In this document: piece after piece, positions 6,224-9,501 of the stretch | Layout of the letters: each line of letters opens with the position of its first letter | Numbering within the stretch: the stretch's first letter is position 1 | The notes under the pieces: model-generated | The model's input: only the letters and a program-made list of their open reading frames with translations | What the model was told of the DNA's origin: nothing | The model's database searches: none | DNA from: JAWXBM01 sp034440115 | GTDB taxonomy: Bacteria; Pseudomonadota; Gammaproteobacteria; Xanthomonadales; SZUA-36 | DNA length: 9,501 nucleotides | Direction: 5' to 3' | NCBI GenBank assembly: GCA_034440115.1 | Contig: JAWXBM010000090.1 | Coordinates: 1 to 9,501 of the forward strand | Translations under genes and position numbers: made by a program

Positions 6224-6560
6224 TATTCCCTCACAGGTGCTGGCGCAAAGCGGTCGCATCCGTGAGAAGGCCATGTTGAGTGCGCGCTTTCAGGAAGCCA
6301 TCGATCGCGCTGCCATGCGCGCCGGCAAAGGCAGCAGCGATGCCTATATTGCCGAGTGGCGGCGGGTCAACGACGCATTGCAGGTACAACCAGGCGATTT
6401 AAAAAATGATTTGCAGAAATCTGTCTTGCGCGAGGCAGAACGCATTGAAAACGAATACTCCGACGAACGCCTGCTGGAATTGATCCGGGCGCATGGAGTA
6501 GACCAGAGCAGTGCTGAAACTGACTTGGAATCAGAAAAGGAAGAAGGAATGAAGCCATGA
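6192..6560 (+). CDS. Small 'virulence factor' domain protein (CvfC-like, PF13769)
   Basis: A 122-residue soluble protein opening with IIYWRDIPSQV and followed by AMLSARFQEAIDRAAMRAG, which I recognise as the short PF13769 'virulence factor' domain named after staphylococcal CvfC. The name is historical: in Proteobacteria the stand-alone version commonly sits between DUF1638 and the methyltetrahydrofolate methyltransferase gene, which is the order here. No reaction is known. The domain fills about residues 4-90, and the rest is a charged, helical-looking, Glu-rich tail. It overlaps the DUF1638 gene by 32 bp and the next gene by 4 bp (ATGA), so translation of the three is probably coupled. GGGG precedes the ATG by 4-5 bases. 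A role in assembling or tuning the corrinoid pathway is inference from position only. Confidence 0.82.
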   Translation: MAKKTIIYWRDIPSQVLAQSGRIREKAMLSARFQEAIDRAAMRAGKGSSDAYIAEWRRVNDALQVQPGDLKNDLQKSVLREAERIENEYSDERLLELIRAHGVDQSSAETDLESEKEEGMKP

Positions 6561-7450
6561 CCGACACCCTCATCAGTTCAGCCAGTCGGGAGGTCATCAT
6601 AGGCTTCGATCGGCCGTTCGTAATCATTGGTGAGCGCATCAACCCAAGCGGCCGTAAAATTCTGGCCGAAGAAATGAAGGCTGGGGACTACAGTCGCGTG
6701 GAAGCCGATGCCCTGGCTCAGGTCGCAGCCGGTGCCCATATGCTGGATGTGAATGCCGGCATTCCGCTGGCAGACGAACCGGCCATTCTGGCCGAAGCCA
6801 TTCGTCGCGTACAAGCGATTACCGATGTGCCACTGTCGATCGACTCATCCATCGTTGCTGCACTGGAAGCGGGCCTGGCGGTTTACCAGGGTAAAGCCCT
6901 GGTCAATTCGGTGACGGGTGAAGAAGAACGACTCGAAGCCGTATTGCCGCTGGTGAAAAAATACGGCGCGGCGGTGGTGGCCATTTCCAATGACGAGACC
7001 GGGATTTCGGAAGATCCTGATGTACGCTTTGCGGTGGCCAGGAAGATTGTCGAGCGGGCAGCCGATTACGGCATTCCCCGCTGCGACATTGTGGTTGATC
7101 CACTGGTTATGCCCATCGGCGCCATCAACACCGCCGCGAAACAGGTGATGCATCTGCTGCGCCGGCTGATGGATGAGTTACAGGTCAACACCACTTGTGG
7201 CGCTTCCAATGTGAGTTTTGGTTTGCCCAATCGCAACGGCATCAACAGTGCCTTTCTGACCATGGCGATTTCCGCCGGCCTGACTTCGGCCATCACCAGC
7301 CCGCTGCATGCGGAAGTGATGCAGGCAGTGCTCGGTGCCGATGTGATGATGGGCCATGACCCGGATTGCACCCGCTGGATCCGCCAGTATCGCGAACCCC
7401 TGGCCGATGGTAGTGAACGCCGGCGTAACCGGCGTCGCGGTTCGGCCTGA
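6557..7450 (+). CDS. Methyltetrahydrofolate:corrinoid methyltransferase (pterin-binding)
   Basis: A 297-residue TIM-barrel enzyme of the pterin-binding family (AcsE/MtgA/MtvA type). Here it would run methyl transfer from methyl-corrinoid to tetrahydrofolate, placing the demethylated methyl group in the folate pool. Family motifs in order are GERINPSG (25-32), LDVNAG (63-68, Asp64), SIDSS (94-98), NSVTGEE (from 117), VVDPLVMPIG (about 176-185) and GASNVSFGLPNR (215-226). The Asp and Asn residues correspond to pterin- and N5-contacting residues known from Moorella MeTr. Length is slightly above the usual roughly 265-285, the excess being a C-terminal tail with six Arg in seven residues (288-294). 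Start and upstream stop overlap as ATGA, with AGAAGGA about 9 bases before. Twenty bases separate it from the activator gene. Confidence 0.93.
   Translation: MTDTLISSASREVIIGFDRPFVIIGERINPSGRKILAEEMKAGDYSRVEADALAQVAAGAHMLDVNAGIPLADEPAILAEAIRRVQAITDVPLSIDSSIVAALEAGLAVYQGKALVNSVTGEEERLEAVLPLVKKYGAAVVAISNDETGISEDPDVRFAVARKIVERAADYGIPRCDIVVDPLVMPIGAINTAAKQVMHLLRRLMDELQVNTTCGASNVSFGLPNRNGINSAFLTMAISAGLTSAITSPLHAEVMQAVLGADVMMGHDPDCTRWIRQYREPLADGSERRRNRRRGSA
7417..7435 (+). other. Perfect 7-bp GC-rich hairpin at the 3' end of a gene
   Basis: ACGCCGG and CCGGCGT flank a 5-base loop (CGTAA). The hairpin lies 13 bases before the methyltransferase stop and encodes its Arg-rich tail. No T-run follows, so it is unlikely to end transcription. 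It could stabilise or mark the mRNA boundary between this gene and the activator gene, or simply reflect Arg codons CGC/CGG/CGT. Confidence 0.45.
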
Positions 7451-7470
7451 GCGGATTCAAAGTCACCAGC

Positions 7471-9501
7471 ATGAGTTCGAATCAGGTCAAAATCGTCTTT
7501 ACACCTTCGGGCCGGCGTGGCCAGTTTGAGCCGGGCACCTCGGTGCTTGAAGCCGCGCGCAGCCTGGGCGTGGATCTGGATTCGGTTTGCGGCGGTCGCG
7601 GCATCTGCGGTCGCTGTCAGATTGATTGCATGGAAGGCGAGTTTCCAAAACACGGTTTGAGTTCAGCAGCCCAGCATCTTTCCGAGGCAGGCGCGGTGGA
7701 ACACCGTTACAGCGCCCGCAAAACCCCGCTCAACAACACACGTCGACTGGGTTGCCAGGCCCGCCTGCTGGATGATGTGGTGGTGGATGTGCCGCCAGAA
7801 AGCCAGATACACCGTCAGGTGGTGCGCAAACAAGCCGATGCGCGCGATATAGCTCTGGATGTTTCCGTCCATCTGTACTTTGTTGAAGTTGAACCGGCTG
7901 CATTGGAGGATTCCCGCGGTGATCTGGCGCGATTGCTGGACGCACTCGCGCGCGAATGGCAGTTGCAGGATTTGAGCCTGGATAGCGCGCTGTTGCCACC
8001 ACTGCAAGCCTTGCTGCGCCAAGGCAAATGGCAGGTGACGGTAGCGGTCTACCAGGACCAGCACATCATGGCGATCTGGCCCGGTTTGAAACAGGACGTC
8101 TATGGTGTGGCGCTGGACATTGGCTCCACCACCCTGGCCGCGCATCTCTGCCATTTATCCAGTGGTGAGGTGGTGGCGACAGCAGGCATGATGAACCCGC
8201 AGATACGCTTTGGCGAAGACCTGATGAGCCGCGTTTCTTACGTGATGATGCATTCGGGTGGCGATGTAGAAATGACCCGGGTGGTGCGTGAAGGCATCAA
8301 TCAATTGCTGGACTCTGTGGCCCGCGAAGCCGGTATTCAAGCCACCGACATTCTGGAACTGACAGTGGCTGGCAACCCCATCATGCATCATCTGTTTCTG
8401 GGTATTAACCCGATTGAATTGGGTGGTGCGCCTTTTGCTCTGGCGGTGGACTCTGCCCTGAACCTGTACGCCCGCGATCTTGGCTTGCGAATGAATCGCG
8501 GTGGCCGAGTCTATGTGCTGCCCTGTATTGCGGGGCACGTGGGTGCCGATGCTGCTGCCATGGTGCTGGCTGAGCAACCGCATGCCGCCGAAGCCATGAC
8601 GCTGGTGGTGGATGTCGGCACCAATGCGGAAATCGTGTTGGGCAACCGCAATGGGCTGCTGGCCTGTTCCAGCCCGACCGGCCCGGCTTTTGAAGGTGCG
8701 CAGATCAGTTGCGGCCAGCGCGCTGCGCCCGGTGCCATTGAGCGGGTGCGCATTGATCCCGCAACGCTGGCGGTGCGCTTTCGCGTGATCGGCAGCGATT
8801 GCTGGTCCGATGAGCCCGGCTTCAACGAGGCCGTGCAGGGTTTCGGTGTCACTGGTATCTGCGGCTCCGGCATCATTGAGGCGGTGGCTGAAATGTATTT
8901 GGCTGGCATAGTCAGTGAAGATGGTGTGATTGATGGCTCACTGGCCCATCGCACCCCCAATTTGATTGCCGCAGAGCGTACCTGGTCCTTTGTGCTGCAT
9001 GCGGGCAGTTCATTTGAAACACTGCCGAAACAATTGCCCGAACAGCTATCCAATCAATTGCCCGGACAGCTACGCGTAGTAGTAACCCAAACCGACGTGC
9101 GGCAGATTCAGTTGGCCAAGGCCGCGCTGTATGCCGGGATTCAGTTGCTGATGGATCGTGCCGGGACCGCAAGCATTGAAAGCATTCGCCTGGCAGGCGC
9201 CTTTGGCAGTCATATCGATCCGCTCTACGCCATGGTGCTGGGGCTGATTCCGGATTGTGCCCTGGCGGAGGTGCGTTCAGCGGGCAATGCAGCCGGGACT
9301 GGCGCGCGCATCGCGCTGTTGAATCAGGCCGCACGCGCAGAGATTGAAACCGTGGTGCGCGAAATCACCAAGATAGAAACGGCCATTGAGCCCGCATTTC
9401 AGGGGCACTTTGTCGCCGCCATGGCCATTCCACACAAACACCATCCCTTTACCAAACTGTTTGCTGCAGTCAGCAGACCGGCTGCAAAGCTCAGCGATGA
9501 G
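7471..9501 (+). CDS. Ferredoxin-ASKHA ATPase reactivating corrinoid (RACo-type), partial
   Basis: The frame is open for 677 codons and runs off the right edge, so the stop is not seen. Residues 1-100 are a plant-type [2Fe-2S] ferredoxin with C-x5-C-x2-C at 40, 46 and 49 and the fourth Cys at 95. A linker (about 100-205) follows, then the ASKHA/DUF4445 ATPase: LDIGSTT (215-221), AGNPIMHH (300-307), DVGTNAE (381-387), GICGSG (462-467) and LAGAFGS (574-580). Such proteins (RACo, RamA-like in function) use ATP and an electron from the cluster to return accidentally oxidised Co(II) to Co(I). Proteins of this type end soon after a HFVAAMAIPHK-like segment, seen here near residue 650, so only a short C-terminal piece should be missing. 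Residues 518-534 are a tandem LPxQ insertion. No clear ribosome site precedes the ATG, which starts 20 bases after the previous stop. Confidence 0.93.
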   Translation, partial: MSSNQVKIVFTPSGRRGQFEPGTSVLEAARSLGVDLDSVCGGRGICGRCQIDCMEGEFPKHGLSSAAQHLSEAGAVEHRYSARKTPLNNTRRLGCQARLLDDVVVDVPPESQIHRQVVRKQADARDIALDVSVHLYFVEVEPAALEDSRGDLARLLDALAREWQLQDLSLDSALLPPLQALLRQGKWQVTVAVYQDQHIMAIWPGLKQDVYGVALDIGSTTLAAHLCHLSSGEVVATAGMMNPQIRFGEDLMSRVSYVMMHSGGDVEMTRVVREGINQLLDSVAREAGIQATDILELTVAGNPIMHHLFLGINPIELGGAPFALAVDSALNLYARDLGLRMNRGGRVYVLPCIAGHVGADAAAMVLAEQPHAAEAMTLVVDVGTNAEIVLGNRNGLLACSSPTGPAFEGAQISCGQRAAPGAIERVRIDPATLAVRFRVIGSDCWSDEPGFNEAVQGFGVTGICGSGIIEAVAEMYLAGIVSEDGVIDGSLAHRTPNLIAAERTWSFVLHAGSSFETLPKQLPEQLSNQLPGQLRVVVTQTDVRQIQLAKAALYAGIQLLMDRAGTASIESIRLAGAFGSHIDPLYAMVLGLIPDCALAEVRSAGNAAGTGARIALLNQAARAEIETVVREITKIETAIEPAFQGHFVAAMAIPHKHHPFTKLFAAVSRPAAKLSDE
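9022..9072 (+). repeat. 12-bp in-frame tandem repeat (LPEQ units)
   Basis: Four 12-bp units plus one extra Leu codon encode LPKQ, LPEQ, LSNQ, LPGQ, L. The best-preserved units read TTG-CCC-GAA-CAG and TTG-CCC-GGA-CAG. The repeat sits between WSFVLHAGSS and the conserved VTQTDVRQIQLAKAALYAG segment, in what is probably a surface loop of the ATPase domain. The unit shares its core (TTGCCCGA) with the repeat at 5543-5608. Confidence 0.7.

Noticed and set aside
8511..9053. Minus-strand frame of 180 codons opposite the activator gene
   Set aside because: The opposite strand carries an unbroken ferredoxin-ASKHA protein with all motifs, so this is a shadow frame.

Overview
The window looks like chromosomal DNA of a free-living, probably marine or aquatic, gammaproteobacterium. 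The pointers are the roughly mid-50s GC look, a Pseudomonas/Xanthomonas-style REP hairpin and an imperfect inverted repeat resembling those around REP-associated (RAYT) transposases at the left edge, and proteins that read like those of aerobic Proteobacteria. The assignment is by recognition only; the window holds no rRNA, tRNA or other taxonomic marker.

Layout. Positions 1-197 carry repeat debris: an imperfect inverted repeat at 1-79, then a REP-type hairpin at 178-204 that contains the stop codon of the first gene. Two genes point left: an exported alkaline-phosphatase-superfamily hydrolase (198-1325) and a BCCT transporter for betaine-type compounds (1394-2959). A 231-bp divergent intergenic region (2960-3190) holds short palindromes and three helically phased T-tracts. 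From 3191 to the right edge runs a tight six-gene operon pointing right: a non-pyrrolysine MttB-family methyltransferase, a corrinoid (B12-carrying) protein, a DUF1638 protein, a short 'virulence factor' (CvfC-like, PF13769) protein, a methyltetrahydrofolate:corrinoid methyltransferase, and a ferredoxin/ASKHA corrinoid-activating ATPase cut by the window edge.

How it fits together. The BCCT carrier probably imports a quaternary or N-methylated amine such as glycine betaine. The MttB-like enzyme would move one methyl group to Co(I) of the corrinoid protein, and the pterin-binding methyltransferase would pass it to tetrahydrofolate, feeding one-carbon metabolism. The ASKHA/ferredoxin protein would reduce corrinoid that has oxidised to Co(II), which is important in an organism exposed to oxygen. 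The DUF1638 and PF13769 proteins overlap their neighbours and sit in the middle of the pathway genes, so they are likely working parts of the system, but their roles are unknown. The substrate cannot be read from the sequence.

Unusual features are opposite charges on the tails of the corrinoid protein (acidic) and of both methyltransferases (basic), short in-frame tandem repeats in three of the operon's genes, and a perfect GC-rich hairpin at the end of the methyltetrahydrofolate methyltransferase gene.
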